64,000 bases of DNA from Odiellus spinosus (GCA_963920705.1 OY987232.1:17211942-17275941), one strand, 5' to 3'. Positions 44,576 to 56,767 are shown, counted from the stretch's first letter. The notes: generated by a model not told the origin, from the sequence alone. Numbers and translations are program-made.

Positions 44576-45250
44576 CAGGGTTGCCACAGGTCAGGGAATT
44601 TGAAAATGAAGCAAAAAAGTCAGGGAATTTTAAGATATTTTAAAAAGTCGGGGAATTTAAAGATCTTTCGAGAAGCCAGGAAATTACAATCATTATCCGC
44701 GGATTGGATTCTCAGCTGACGGCGTGTCAGTTGTATCAGAAGCCGATGAAACCCTCCTTTGAAGTCTACTACTCTAATGTTCCATATAGCGCTCCTTTCT
44801 GTATGGGTAAAATTCCCAATTTTACGAGATCGGAGGGGTCCTACTTCATCCCCCCCTGTCTACGGAAAATTGGAAATTCTCTCTCTCCACAAACGACGAC
44901 GTTTTTTGACGAACTCCAAGGCTGCTAGAGATATTCGCTCGACGAACTCTCGCTCCGAAAATATCTACCGTTAGGAGGCGTACGAATCGCGCTTTTTGAA
45001 ACTAACCCATACAGAGAGGGGTAGACAAGACCCGGGAGTAATAGACTTCAAAGGAGGGTTTCATCGGCTTCTGGTTGTATAGATTAGAACAAAGTTACGC
45101 CTGCAGTTTGGCGAACGCGATTATATAAAAAATAAAAGGTTAAAAATTGGGTAGTATTAGCCGAAACGGTCAGTGAAAATAGTTGTAAAAGGTCAGGGAA
45201 AAACATGGAAAAGTCTGGGAATTTGAATCTGAAAAAACTGTGACAACCCT
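44576..45250. mobile_element. Family E element, copy 3, split by an A element
   Basis: Starts CAGGGTTGCCACAGGTCAGG and ends CTGTGACAACCCT. The A element at 44737-45073 lies inside with duplication GTTGTAT, so A inserted after E. Confidence 0.75.
44737..45073. mobile_element. Family A MITE, copy 7 (nested in E)
   Basis: Intact termini, exact 7-bp duplication GTTGTAT. Uninserted E copies show GTTGTATAGATTAGAACAAAG with a single GTTGTAT. Confidence 0.93.
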
Positions 45251-45563
45251 TATTCCTGTAGATATATAGATTTCAGCCTTATTTAAAAAATATAAGCTTA
45301 ACACCAGTGTGAAAAATTATCGAAAGACGCCCACATAAGCGAAACAATGAACTCTTATGTTTAAACCTTTTTCACTTAATTAAAAGATAGACGTTTATTT
45401 AGTTTGACTTTGTTACTACACGCTTGGTTAAGTTTAATATCGCTTGATATGTTTTGCCTTCATTCGAACCCATTCTCAAATAAGCTCTTTATTTTTCAAT
45501 ATATATATTATTTTTAAAAGAAAACGTGAAGAATTATTTACAGGGCAACCAAATATCCTATTT

Positions 45564-45865
45564 CAGGGTTGCCACAGGTCAGGTAACAGGGAAAAGTCAG
45601 GGAATTTGAAAATTGTCCAAAAAAGTCGGGGAATTTTAAGATATTTTATAAATACAGTGAATTTAAAGATCTTTCAAGAAGCCAGGAAATTACAATCATT
45701 ATCTGCGGAAAAGATTCGCCTGCAACAAAGTTTGGCGAACGCGATTATATAAAAAATAAAAGGTTAAAAATTTGGTAGTATTAGCTGAAACGGTCAGGGA
45801 AAATCGTTGGAAAAGGTCAGGGAAAAGTCAGGGAATTTGAGTCTGAAAAAGCTGTGTAAACCCTG
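45564..45865. mobile_element. Family E element, copy 4
   Basis: Ends CAGGGTTGCCACAGGTC and GCTGTGTAAACCCTG. The internal segment including GTTGTATAGATT is deleted relative to other copies. Confidence 0.65.
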
Positions 45866-46579
45866 CGCTACCAATATATATTTACGGTTCCTTTAATTAG
45901 AAACCAACACAACGGTCTGGGTTGTTGGGTCTCAATAGTATTTTTGTAAAAAAATAATTAAATTTATAAATGGGACGTTCTTATTTTCTCTGTTTTTGTA
46001 GACAATAGAAACACTTTATTGTTATTTTCTGTATTAAATTAAATTGATCCAACATTAATTTCGATACATCGCGTATAAAATGCGGTTTGTTAGCGCAGAT
46101 AGGTTACTTTTTCTATAAAAGATGTTTCACTTCCGGGATGGTCAATGCCTTAAAAATATATCGTGCCATTTGACAAATTTTATAATCACCAAATATTCAT
46201 TCTCCCTTTAATAATAAGATAAACGGTCATGGACCTTTCATTTTAAACTAACTTTCAGCCTCCGATAATTAATCCAAAAAGGGATTAAAAGACAGCTAAG
46301 CCAAATTTTATTGTAGAGTTAAAAAACTCATTACTTAAAACTATAATACCGAAGGATACGATTTGTGCAATGAAGCGCATCCAAGCACCTAACATTGAAT
46401 AAGTCAAATCTATATTTATTTTCAAGGTATCTATTTTTGATGTAAAAAAAACATGGAGGAAAAATTAACAATATATTGTCGTGGCTATAGCTTTAACCAA
46501 CCATGGTAGGTGATATTGTCCGTCCAATGGGTTAGTTGCATTTAAATATATTATTATTACTTAATTCGTATAATTTATG
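45866..46579. other. Intergenic, nothing recognised
   Basis: AT-rich, no conserved frame. A possible H-family right end (CATTCTCCCTTTAA) lies near 46200. Confidence 0.4.
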
Positions 46580-48130
46580 ATTAATGAGTAGGAATTGGAA
46601 TATAATTAATCGCGTAGGGAATTGAGAAATATAATTAATCGCGTAGGGAATGGGAAATATAATTAATCGCGTAGGGAATGGGAAATATAATTAATCGCGT
46701 AGGGAATTGGGAAATATAATTAATGGCGTAGGGAATTGGAAATATAATTAATCGCGAAGGGAATTGGGAAATATAATTAATCGCGAAGAGAATTGGGAAA
46801 TATAATTAATCGCGTAGGGAATTGGGAAATATAATTAATCGCGTAGGGAATTGGGAAATATAATTAATCGCGTAGGGAATTGGGAAATATAATTAATCGC
46901 GTAGGGAATTGGAAATATAATTAATCGCGTAGGGAATTGGAAATATAATTAATCGCGAAGGGAATTGGGAAATATAATTAATCGCGAAGAGAATTGGGAA
47001 ATATAATTAATCGCGAAGGGAATTGGGAAATATAATTAATCGCGTAGGGAATTGGGAAATATAATTAATCGCGTAGGGAATTGGGAAATATAATTAATCG
47101 CGTAGGGAATTGGAAATATAATTAATCGCGTAGGGAATTGGAAATATAATTAATCGCGAAGGGAATTGGGAAATATAATTAATCGCGTAGGGAATTGGGA
47201 AATATAATTAATCGCGAAGGGAATTGGGAAATATAATTAATCGCGTAGGGAATGGGAAATATAATTAATCGCGTAGGGAATGGGAAATATAATTAATCGC
47301 GTAGGGAATTGGGAAATATAATTAATGGCGTAGGGAATTGGAAATATAATTAATCGCGAAGAGAATTGGGAAATATAATTAATCGCGAAGGGAATTGGGA
47401 AATATAATTAATCGCGTAGGGAATTGGGAAATATAATTAATCGCGTAGGGAATTGGGAAATATAATTAATCGCGTAGGGAATTGGAAATATAATTAATCG
47501 CGTAGGGAATTGGAAATATAATTAATCGCGTAGGGAATTGGGAAATATAATTAATCGCGAAGGGAATTGGGAAATATAATTAATCGCGTAGGGAATTGGG
47601 AAATATAATTAATCGCGTAGGGAATTGGGAAATATAATTAATCGCGTAGGGAATTGGAAATATAATTAATCGCGTAGGGAATTGGGAAATATAATTAATC
47701 GCGTAGGGAATTGGGAAATATAATTAATCGCGTAGGGAATTGGGAAATATAATTAATCGCGTAGGGAATTGGGAAATATAATTAATCGCGTAGGGAATTG
47801 GGAAATATAATTAATCGCGAAGGGAATTGGGAAATATAATTAATCGCGTAGGGAATTGGGAAATATAATTAATCGCGTAGGGAATTGGGAAATATAATTA
47901 ATCGTGTAGGGAATTGGGAAATATAATTAATCGCGTAGGAAATTGGGAAATATTATTAATCGCGTAGGAAATTGGAAATATAATTAATCGCGTAGGAAAT
48001 TGGCAATATAATTAATCGCCAAGGAAATTGAAAATATAATTAATCGCGTAGGAAATTGGGAAATATAATTAATCGCGTAGGAAATTGGAAATATAATTAA
48101 TCGCGTAGGAATGGAAATATAATTAATATT
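46580..48130. repeat. 28/29-bp satellite array of about 53 copies with higher-order structure
   Basis: Unit AATATAATTAATCGCGTAGG then GAATTGGGA. Variants (GCGAAGGG, GCGAAGAG, GGCGTAGGG, AATGGG or AATTGG) recur in the same order at 46.6-46.9 kb and 47.2-47.4 kb; the rare GGCGTA variant occurs at 46725 and 47327, a spacing of 602 bases. Units toward 47.9-48.1 kb are more diverged (GTAGGAAATT). No protein is encoded. Confidence 0.95.
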
Positions 48131-48590
48131 ATAATTATAATTAAATATACATTTCGTTAGTTATCGTGAATGAAATACAAATTATTCATAGCGTTAAGAA
48201 ACTTTAAAAAATTGATTAAAAATGCTGCAATAAACTCTTTAATAGTCGTTATCTATGGTATATTAATTACGGAAACTCGAGACAAGACAAGAGATGTGTC
48301 TAATGAAACTTATCCTATAGACCATGGTTTTTGAAAATATTTCACGCTATAAACATATAAATAAATTCGAAAATATTTAAAACAATGGAAAATATTAAAT
48401 TGTGGGTAAACAATCAGAAAGTGTCCGTATTTTTAATATAGTCCAGTCATTGTTTTCCATATTCTAATTATATGGAATTGTTGACAGTTAAATTACAAAG
48501 ATTGAGTGACTAAATCAGAACGTACAATTAAGGGGAAATGTAAAATTGAAACCTAAATTATCAAAGATAATATTTAATTATGAGTTAAAC
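48131..48590. other. Intergenic, nothing recognised
   Basis: AT-rich, no conserved frame or repeat family. Confidence 0.45.
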
Positions 48591-48928
48591 CAGAAGTAGA
48601 TGAAACCCTTCTTTGAAGTCTATTACTCCCGGGTCTTGTCTACCCTTCTCTGTATGGGTTAGTTTCAAAAAGCGCGATTCGTACGCCTCCTAACGGTAGA
48701 TATTTTCGGAGCGGGAGTTCGTCGAGCGAATATCTCTAGCAGCCTTAAAGTTCGTCCAAAAAACGTCGTCGTTTGTGGAGAGAGAGAATTTCCAATTTTC
48801 CGTAGACAGGGGGGTATGAAGTAGGACCCCTCCGATCTCGTAAAATTGTGAATTTTACCCATACAGAGAGGAGCGCTATATGGAACATTAGAGTAGTAGA
48901 CTTCAAAGGAGGGTTTCATCGACTTCTG
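48591..48928. mobile_element. Family A MITE, copy 8
   Basis: Termini CAGAAGTAGATG and CATCGACTTCTG, exact 7-bp duplication GTTAAAC. Confidence 0.92.
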
Positions 48929-49646
48929 GTTAAACTGATTTTATGGTATAGTAAATGGACCTTCTTGGTGTCCAGAAGTGATTTTCTGATAAAGTTATGT
49001 TTGAAAAGCAATGAAATAACCCATAACAGAATAGCTTAAGTCATGAGCTTAAAAAATTATCAAAAGGTTACTTAGACAAGCTAATTTCTAGAATTTTAAG
49101 TATAAATAAATAATAATTGTAATATAAATTACTAATTACTTTTGTAAGTAAAGTGGAAATGTGATTTCATCGAAAATTACTGTAGAAGATTCAATTTTAT
49201 TTATTTCCCCAATTCAAATAAAACCTACATTGAACTTATTTTCGTTCGAAACTTGTAGATTTGAGGGAAATTGTCCAGTTGCTTCGTCATTTCCGGTTTC
49301 CCCTGATTGGTTTCTACACTTTACCTCCTAACACAGTTAAAAATGAAAAACCAAACCGTCTTGAAACTACTTATTAAAACATAATATCTTATTTCCTAAT
49401 TTAGTCATTACTAACGCCGTAATTAACATAATGACCATAATTAAATCCCGTGGTGGGAAAAATATGGCAGACGTCATAACCGGAACTCGTGTTGATACTT
49501 CATCCGTAACAGCTACGCGTGTTTAGTTTCATTTCCTTGTGAATATTTTCTATGACCAGGCAATCTTAATCTTTAACATCACAAAAAAATTAACCAAAGA
49601 TTAATAAGATAGGGGAAAACATTTTGATTTTTCTGTTAACACTCAT
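48929..49646. other. Intergenic, nothing recognised
   Basis: AT-rich, no conserved frame. Confidence 0.45.
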
Positions 49647-49983
49647 CAGAAGCCGATGAAACCCTCCTTTGAAGTCTATTACTCCCGGGTCTTGTCTACC
49701 CCTCTCTGTATGGGTTATTCTCAAAAGACGCGATTCGTACGCCTCCTAACGGTAGATATTTTCGGAGCGGGAGTTCGTCCACCGAATATCTCTAGCAGGC
49801 TCGGAGTTCGTCAAAAAAACGTCGTCGTTTGTGGAGAGAGAGAATTTCCAATTTTCCGTAGACAGGGGGGATGAAGTAGGACCCCTCCGATCTCGTAAAA
49901 TTGGGAATTTTACCCATACAGAGAGGAGCGCCATATGGAACATTAGAGTAGTAGACTTCAAAGGAGGGTTTCATCGGCTTCTG
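49647..49983. mobile_element. Family A MITE, copy 9
   Basis: Intact termini, exact 7-bp duplication CACTCAT. It lies just beyond the likely 3' end of the next cuticle gene. Confidence 0.93.
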
Positions 49984-50311
49984 CACTCATGCATACCAAA
50001 AAAATAATTAGGCACATTTTTCAATTCAATATAAACTTTATTACTTATATTTAATAAATATAAATACACACACAAACAGATTAAGAAAGACCCGAAATGC
50101 GTAGAGTAGACATGAAATTGTGGATGTTTGAGCCAAATTTAGAGCTAAGAAAGTGAAGGACACGCGAGGACAATCAAACAAACCAATCATATTTCAGTTT
50201 TTTAAGCCCATTTTACCACGAAATTCAGACAACTTTAGGTGCAATCGAGTATAAAATATATTTCCCGTATTCAGTATTATTTTTTTGGCGTTACCGATTT
50301 TTATTGTTTTT

Positions 50312-52545
50312 TTAATGGTCGTAGTAAGGTCCGTAACTTCTGACTACTGCAGATCCAATAGGGGCGGTGTTGTATACGGTTTGAGGTGCCGCCGAGATGA
50401 CCTTAGTGACCTTAGTGGCGGTGGCTACTGGGCTGTAGTAAGCTTGTGGGTGTTGAGAGACGATGTGAACTGGGGTTGAGACTGGATGATACGCTGTGGC
50501 ATGAGACGCGACTGGGTGATATGCTGTGGCCACTGGATGGTAGGCGGTAGCGTGAGTTTCGACAGGGTGGTAGGCGGTTGCGTGCGTGGCTACTGGGTGG
50601 TAAGCTGTGGTTTGGATTGGGAACTGAGCGTGAGTTACCACCGGGATTTGAGTGTGTGTGGAGACTGGAACGGGTCTGTAACGAATATCATGGTATTAAT
50701 TTGACAGCGAATTGACTTGGCTATGACGTAGACGCTAAGCTACTCCTCCTAATATAAAAGCAAAAGTAGCCCACTTTTTGGAGAAATTCCGAAGTTGGGG
50801 GGTCCGCCTTAATTCCCTTTCTACCCACTTAAAATATCGAGGAATAGTCTTTATTATTGATATTATCACCCGAAATTACCTCAATCCAACGACTTGTTTC
50901 TGTGGTTGTTGTGATACAATGATTTTATGAGGCTGTTGTTGTTGAACGACTCGTTGAACCAGGACTCCCGCCGGTGGTTCTTCAGCGACGAGGACAACGT
51001 CAGCTGGGCTTTGGTTGGTGGTTCCTGGTTCGTTAGTCTTAACGTTGACGCGGAATCCGAATTCGTCGGCGATGTAATCGACTTGACGGTAGAGACCGTT
51101 AGGATCGGTGTAACCATAGGTTCCCTTAACAGCCCCGGAACCGTCTCCGGACTCTTGTCTGGCTTGAGTGGCTCCGTACTCGTCTTTGACTTCGTATCCG
51201 AAGTCGTAAGGAGTTGGTTTAGCGTTGGGGTCCTGGTTGACGTACTGTGGAAATTTTAAAAACTATTGCATTAGGCTTAAAGAAGGGGTAATTAAGTCTT
51301 GGTTATTGTTAGTAAGGGTTAACTTAGTTATATTTTCCTTAACCATCCAACCAATAAGAGTTATTGACGTTGAAGCGTGCGTTAAAAATGGACAATTTAG
51401 GGTTTTTGGTTAAAATTTTGGTTAGAAATTGGTGTTAATTACACTGGGAGCGGCTTGAGCGTATTCGTATTGACCCTGAGGCTGGGTGATTACATTTTGT
51501 TGACCTTGAATGACTCCTGGCGCGCAGTTCACCAACTGGCTGAATAAAGCCACAGAAAGGGCTGATAGAGCTAAGGACATCTGTAATTAAACGAATAAAA
51601 CAAATCACTAAAACAGTAAACGAAATATTAACAAGAAATCAGTCCAGGGAGTCGCTCTGTAGATTTTAAGTCGAATAAAAATAACTAGACATGGTTTTAA
51701 AACTTATGTCAGAAGCCGATGAAACCCTCCTTTGAAGTCTATTACTCCCTGGTCTTGTCTACCCCTCTCTGTTTGGGTTAGTTTCAAAAATCGCGATTTG
51801 TACGCCTCCTAACGGTAGATATTTTTTGAGCGGGAGTTCGTCGAGCGAATATCTCTAGCAGCCTCGGAGTTCGTCAAAAAAACGTCGTCGTTTGTGGAGA
51901 GAGAGAATTTCCAATTTTCCGTAGACAGGGGGGTATGAAGTAGGACCCCTCCGATCTCGTAAAATTGGGAATTTAACTCAAATATACGTTCGAGTAATAA
52001 ACTAGTTGCTATCATAAAAGAGGAGGAGCTTAATTACGTTGGGAATGTTGCCATCTACGTCATCAGCTACGTAATAACTTGTAGCACCAAGCTTATTTTT
52101 TCTATACCTATGTCAGCTCTCAAGGTCCTGTCTCTCCTCAGTGACCTTTGAGCCCTCTGACCCCTAGCGTTTTATGAAAACGGATATAACTGCACCGTAT
52201 AAACTTAACACCACGTGATCTCGTGACGTAGTTAGCAACATTCAAACAAGATTTCTCAACCACATGTTCTTTTATAATATCAACTATTACCTTCAAATAT
52301 TTACTAAACATTAGTTACAAATAAAATATCTAGATAATTATGAGTAACGGAAGATAATGGTTATACGGTTTCAGAAACTTTAAATAAACCCAAAAATGGT
52401 TTTGAAGAATTTTACCCATACCGAGAGGAGCGTTATATCGAACATTAGAGTAGTAGACTTCAAAGGAGGGTTTCATCTACTTCTGCTTATGTCTATAACA
52501 TCAACGCGAATTTTTACGAGCACAAAATTTCATCCATACCTTCAT
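50312..52545 (-). CDS. Cuticle protein with RR domain and AYHPV repeats (paralogue 1)
   Basis: Exons 52545-52540 (MK), 51580-51443, 51244-50880 and 50675-50312 join in phase to 290 residues. The signal peptide is MKMSLALSALSVALFSQLVN then CA. A Gln-rich linker (GQQNVITQPQGQYEYAQAAP) precedes the RR chitin-binding core, PYDFGYEVKDEYGATQARQE through VKGTYGYTDPNGLYRQVDYI to TNEPGT (about residues 60-122). The C terminus has five AYHPV repeats alternating with (A/S)THAT and ends AVVRSYGPYYDH. AYHPV-type repeats resemble the Ala/Val/Pro/Tyr repeats of insect cuticle proteins. A TATA box is at 52637-52644; a polyadenylation AATAAA (minus) is near 50043. Intron 1 holds a composite transposon (51710-52485). 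Exons 2 and 3 have exactly the same lengths as in the paralogue at 55411-56648. Confidence 0.94.
51710..52485. mobile_element. Family A MITE, copy 10, interrupted by a C element
   Basis: Outer termini CAGAAGCCGATG and CATCTACTTCTG with exact 7-bp duplication CTTATGT show one A insertion. Within it, 51976-52405 is a C-type segment lying between GGGAATTT and AATTTTACCC, a likely 5-base AATTT duplication. It sits in intron 1 of the cuticle gene, 54 bases from exon 1. Confidence 0.9.
51976..52405. mobile_element. Family C element, copy 3 (nested in an A element)
   Basis: About 430 bp, homologous to the interrupted copy at 28775-29540; contains the core with ends AGTTGCTATCATAAAAGAGG and CTTTTATAATATCAACTATT. 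Confidence 0.75.
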
Positions 52546-52636
52546 GATGTTAAAATCCTTTGAAGTTAGATATATCCTTTCAAACTTGTCACTTGAAAAC
52601 CTAAAGGTTGAGTGAAGAATCTTTCGAGGCAGTCAC

Positions 52637-52644
52637 TATTTATA
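52637..52644 (-). promoter_or_regulatory. TATA box of cuticle paralogue 1
   Basis: TATAAATA on the minus strand, 92 bases before the ATG; the same box is conserved in paralogue 2. Confidence 0.8.
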
Positions 52645-53056
52645 CTAAAAATATTTAAACCATATCTAGTGGGTGTCTTTTAACGGGGGAAAGTGATGTA
52701 ACAGTTAGCTAATAGGGAGGAATTAATAATTATCTTTTTTTGTTCTTCTTTCCCAAAATAAGGTAAAACAAAGGAAAACCAGCTCTAAATTAGCTCAGAT
52801 ACGTTGCAAATGTCTCTTGTGTCGTTGGTGAAGAGTTAGTTGCTGAGTTAGGGCGTACCATTTGGAATAACCCCGGTTTTAGGCCATGGAAGGGTGTGGA
52901 TATGCTAGCTAGTCTTGCAAGGGCACCGCTTTTGCCTCCTTCCTAAAACAATTAACCCGATAAATCGGGTTAAAAAGGGGCCAAACGTTTTTACACCAAC
53001 AATTATTTAGTCGAGTTATAAGGAAAGATGTAACTAAACCCAAAAATTTGTATTAA
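52645..53056. other. Duplicated upstream region of cuticle paralogue 1
   Basis: The segment 52690-53010 matches 56800-57125 upstream of paralogue 2 (shared AGTTAGGGCGTAC, ATAACCCCGGTTT, AGGCCATGG, AGGGTGTGGAT and GGGTTAAAAAGGGGCCA). It was therefore copied with the gene and probably holds shared regulatory sites. The open frame over this part in paralogue 2 is broken here, so it is not coding. Confidence 0.65.
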
Positions 53057-53970
53057 AAGGATAATGCAACCTAACAATTAGTTTTTTTTTATCGATTTCC
53101 AATCGTTTAAATAAGCCTAATCCACCAGTAAAGAAATTTACAAACAAATATTAAACTAGAAATAAATTTAAAACTTACCCGAAAAATAGGCTTAGCTGGA
53201 TTCATGGAGATTTTGCATTCTCCATATAAGAGCCATTGATCAATGTTATTGGTCGCTATCCTTATATGGGGAGTTCGGGTGATCTCTTAATCTGCAGCTA
53301 AGCCTATTTTTTTGTGAAGTTTTGGATTTATTTCTAGTTTAATATTTGGTTAATAATATGGATTAGGCCTATTTAAACGATAAGGAATCGGTGGTAGGGT
53401 TCGTGCACGACCTGGAAAAATCAGGGAATTTGGAAAGTGGCCCCAAAGGTCAGGGAAAAGTCAGGGAATTTGAAAATTGCTCCAATAGGTCAGGGAAATG
53501 TCAGGGAATTTGTAAAGTGGCCCAAAATGTCAGTGAAATGTCAGGGAATTTGGAAAGTGGCCCCAAAAGTCTGGGAATTTGAAAATTGCTCCAAAAGGTC
53601 AGGGAAAAGTCAGGGAATTTTAAAATAGCCCAATTGGTCATAGAAAATAAATATTGTGGTACGTGTCAAGGAACTGTTTATGATTGGTTTACCTATTAGT
53701 TGTAACGTAATTATTATAATCTGAAAATATTTGCCTAAAATTCAAATTATTTCTCATATTCTGAGTAAACTATCAGCTGACCCCGATTGATAAACTGTCA
53801 AATATAATGTGGGAATTGCCAACAGCTCAAGCTCGTAAGAATATATTCATGAAAAAAGTATTAAAATTGGTCAGGGAAATTATTTTGAAATGGTCCGGGA
53901 AAATCTGAAAAAGTCAGGGAAATTAACTTCCAATATTTTGTACGAACCCTGGATACGTTGCATTCACCCT
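53057..53970. mobile_element. Family H MITE with nested family F element
   Basis: TTAA on each side; ends AAGGATAATGCAACC and GGATACGTTGCATTCACCCT. The inner arms AAATAGGCTTAGCTGGATTC and GCTAAGCCTATTTTTTTG are kept. Family F (TAGGGTTCGTGCACGACCTG … TACGAACCCTG) occupies 53395-53951. Confidence 0.72.
53395..53951. mobile_element. Family F element, copy 3 (nested in H)
   Basis: Outer parts are imperfect inverted ends (AGGGTTCGTGCACGACCTGG and TTTTGTACGAACCCT). The first 250 bases are about six GGAATTTGGAAAGTGGCCC-type units. Confidence 0.68.
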
Positions 53971-54051
53971 TTAAAGACTAAATGCGCGGAACAAGATTTT
54001 CAAACGTTTAAATAGGCGTAATCAACAAACAAATATTGGAATAGAAATTAA

Positions 54052-54600
54052 CAGGGTTCGTATACAGACCGGGAAAATCAGGAATACTTGGGAATTTGAA
54101 TTTTTGATATAATTCAGGGAAATATGAAAGTACTATTATTTTATCATAAACTTCAATGAAACTAAATTGGGAAAATTCATAGTTTTTATTGCAATTTTTC
54201 ATAATCTTTGTTCCACCTTAAAAAATCATGGAAACTTCATTGGTAAAACTTGAATTTTATTTCCATATGTTGTATGAGCCTTGCACTAAAGCGGTTTTCA
54301 GGGGATTTAAAATTAAGCCCAATATTCAAACTTTTCTAGAGACGGGGTTTTTAATTGTCATGGTTTGCAGGGGATTTAAAATTAAGCCTAATATTCAAAC
54401 TTAGTGAGGTTTGTAGAGACGTTTTTTCAGTCATGGGAACATTGGAAAATGGTTTTTACGCGGCTTGGGTTTTCAAGGGATTTCAAATTAGGCCTAATAT
54501 TCAAAGTTAGTGAGGTCAGCGATTTTTAGAGACGGTTTTCATTCGAAAATGTTTTTTACACGTCGTCAGGGTTCATACAAACATGGAAATATCAAGGAAT
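54052..54600. repeat. Family F remnants and a ~95-bp tandem repeat
   Basis: 54052-54285 starts CAGGGTTCGTATACAGACC and resembles the ends of F. 54290-54560 contains three units sharing GGGATTTAAAATTAAGCC, AATATTCAAACTTAGTGAGG and TAGAGACG. Another F-like start, CAGGGTTCATACAAACATGG, is at 54567. Confidence 0.55.
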
Positions 54601-54743
54601 TTGAATGATGCCTATCAGGGAAACTCTCAAAAATACCTAAATCAGTTTATTTTTAAAGAATTAAGAGTACTTCACCAACACTAAGATGGTAAAACCTAAA
54701 TTAACGAGTAAAATTTCTATGAAAGTAGGCTTAGAAGTAATAA

Positions 54744-55080
54744 CAGAAGTAGACGAAACCCTCCATTGAAGTCTACTACTCTAATGTTCGATATAGCGTT
54801 CCTCTCTGTATGGGTAAAATTCCCAATTTTACGAGATCGGAGGGGTCCTACTTCATACCCCCTGTCTACGGAAAATTGGAAATTCTCTCTCTCCATAAAC
54901 GACGACGTTTTTTTGACGAACTCCGAGGCTGCTAGAGATATTCGGTGGACGAACTCCCGCTCCGAAAATATCTACCGTTAGGAGGCGTACGAATCGCGAT
55001 TCTTGAGAATAACCCATACAGAGAGGGGTAGACAAGACCTGGGAGTAATAGACTTCAAAGGAGGGTTTCATCGGCTTCTG
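54744..55080. mobile_element. Family A MITE, copy 11
   Basis: Termini CAGAAGTAGACG and CATCGGCTTCTG, exact 7-bp duplication GTAATAA. Confidence 0.92.
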
Positions 55081-55410
55081 GTAATAAAAAGGTTTGAATA
55101 TGAAAACATTTGAAACCATGTACAAATTTTCATTTGAATATAAACTTAATTTATTTTTATTTAATATATATATATATATAATTTTATACAGACAGAGACA
55201 TATACGAAAGACCGAAAAATACATAGTTTAGACAAGAAACCCAGAATTTAAAACCTTAGACGGCTTAGAAACGGAAAGGTACACGAAACAACCAAATTTT
55301 CTTCTTCCTAAAAGAGTCACGAATCATACTGCACCATTACGAAATAAATAAGCCATTTTTTATGTCCATAATTCCCATATTCATTTATTTTTAGCACTTC
55401 CTATAAAGCT

Positions 55411-56648
55411 TTAATGGTCATAGTAAGGTCCGTAACTTCTGACTACTGCAGATCCAATTGGTCCGGTCTTGTAGACGGCTTGAGGAGCCGACGAGATGAC
55501 CTTAGTGACCTTAGTAGCGGTGGCTACCGGACTGTAGTAAGCTTGTGGGTGTTGGGAAACGATGTGTACTGGGGTTGAGACTTGGTGGATGGCGTGGGTA
55601 GCGACTGGATGATAGCCTGTGGCGACTGGGTGGTAAGCGGTGGCTTGAATTGGGATTTGAGCGTGGGTGACAACTGGGATTTGAGTATGTGTGGCGACTG
55701 GTACGGGTCTGTAACGACTAACTCGATTTTAGTTCAAGGTGGTTTTTTTACCAAAAATATATTATTTCAAGTAGGGTAAATTCACGGACAAATCCTTAAA
55801 ATTACCCTCTTTGTTTGAATGGTGAATATATCCGAAATTACCTTAATCCGACGACTTGTTTCTGTGGACCTGGTTGAGATACTACGATCTTTTGGGGTTG
55901 TTGTTGAACGACTCGTTGAACCAGGACTCCCGCCGGTGGTTCTTCAGCAACGAGGACAACGTCAGCTGGGCTTTGGTTGGTGGTTCCTGGTTCGTTAGTC
56001 TTAACATTGACGCGGAATCCGAATTCATCAGCGATATAATCGACTTGACGGAAGAGACCGTTAGGATCGGTATAACCATAGGTTCCCTTAACAGCCCCGG
56101 AACCGTCTCCCGATTCTTGTCTGGCTTGAGTGGCTCCGTACTCGTCTTTGACTTCGTATCCGAAGTCGTAAGGAGTTGGTTTAGCGTTGGGGTCTTGGTT
56201 GGCGTACTGTGGAAATTTTAAAACCTATCGCATTAGGCTTAAAGAAGGGGTAATTAAGTCTTGGTTATTGTCAGTAAGGGTTATCTTAGTTATATTTCCC
56301 TTAACCATCCAACCAATAAGAGTTATTGAAGTTGAAGCGTGCGTTAAAAATGGAATATTTAGGGTTTTTGGTTAAAAATTTGGTTAGAAATTGGTGTTAA
56401 TTACACTGGGAGCGGCTTGAGCGTATTCGTATTGACCCTGGGGTTGGGTGATTACATTTTGTTGACCTTGAATGACTCCTGGTGCGCAGTTCACCAACTG
56501 GCTGAATAAAGCCACAGAAAGGGCTGATAGAGCTAAGAACATCTGTAATTGAAAACATAAAGTTGTTAAATATCGTTCAATTATCAAGTACCATCTAGGT
56601 AAACGTTTTTTTAACAATTAGTACTTAAAACTATATTCATACCTTCAT
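55411..56648 (-). CDS. Cuticle protein with RR domain and AYHPV repeats (paralogue 2)
   Basis: Exons 56648-56643 (MK), 56542-56405, 56206-55842 and 55708-55411 join in phase to 268 residues. It is a tandem paralogue of the gene at 50312-52545: exons 2 and 3 are identical in length (138 and 365 bases) and nearly identical in protein. Signal peptide MKMFLALSALSVALFSQLVN then CA; RR core PYDFGYEVKDEYGATQARQE to TNEPGT, as in paralogue 1; C terminus AVVRSYGPYYDH. It differs by having fewer AYHPV units (AYHPVATGYHPVATHAIHQV). A TATA box lies at 56768-56775. Introns are short and free of transposons, in contrast to paralogue 1. Both copies keep intact frames and signals, so both are probably expressed. 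Confidence 0.94.
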
Positions 56649-56767
56649 GTTTTATGTCCTTTCAAAGTTAGACTCGTAATCCTTATAAAGAAGAAAGGTT
56701 CTTTTAAGCAAAACTAATCACTTGAAAACGTAAAGATTGTCTGAAGAATCGTTGGCAAGATTTTCAC

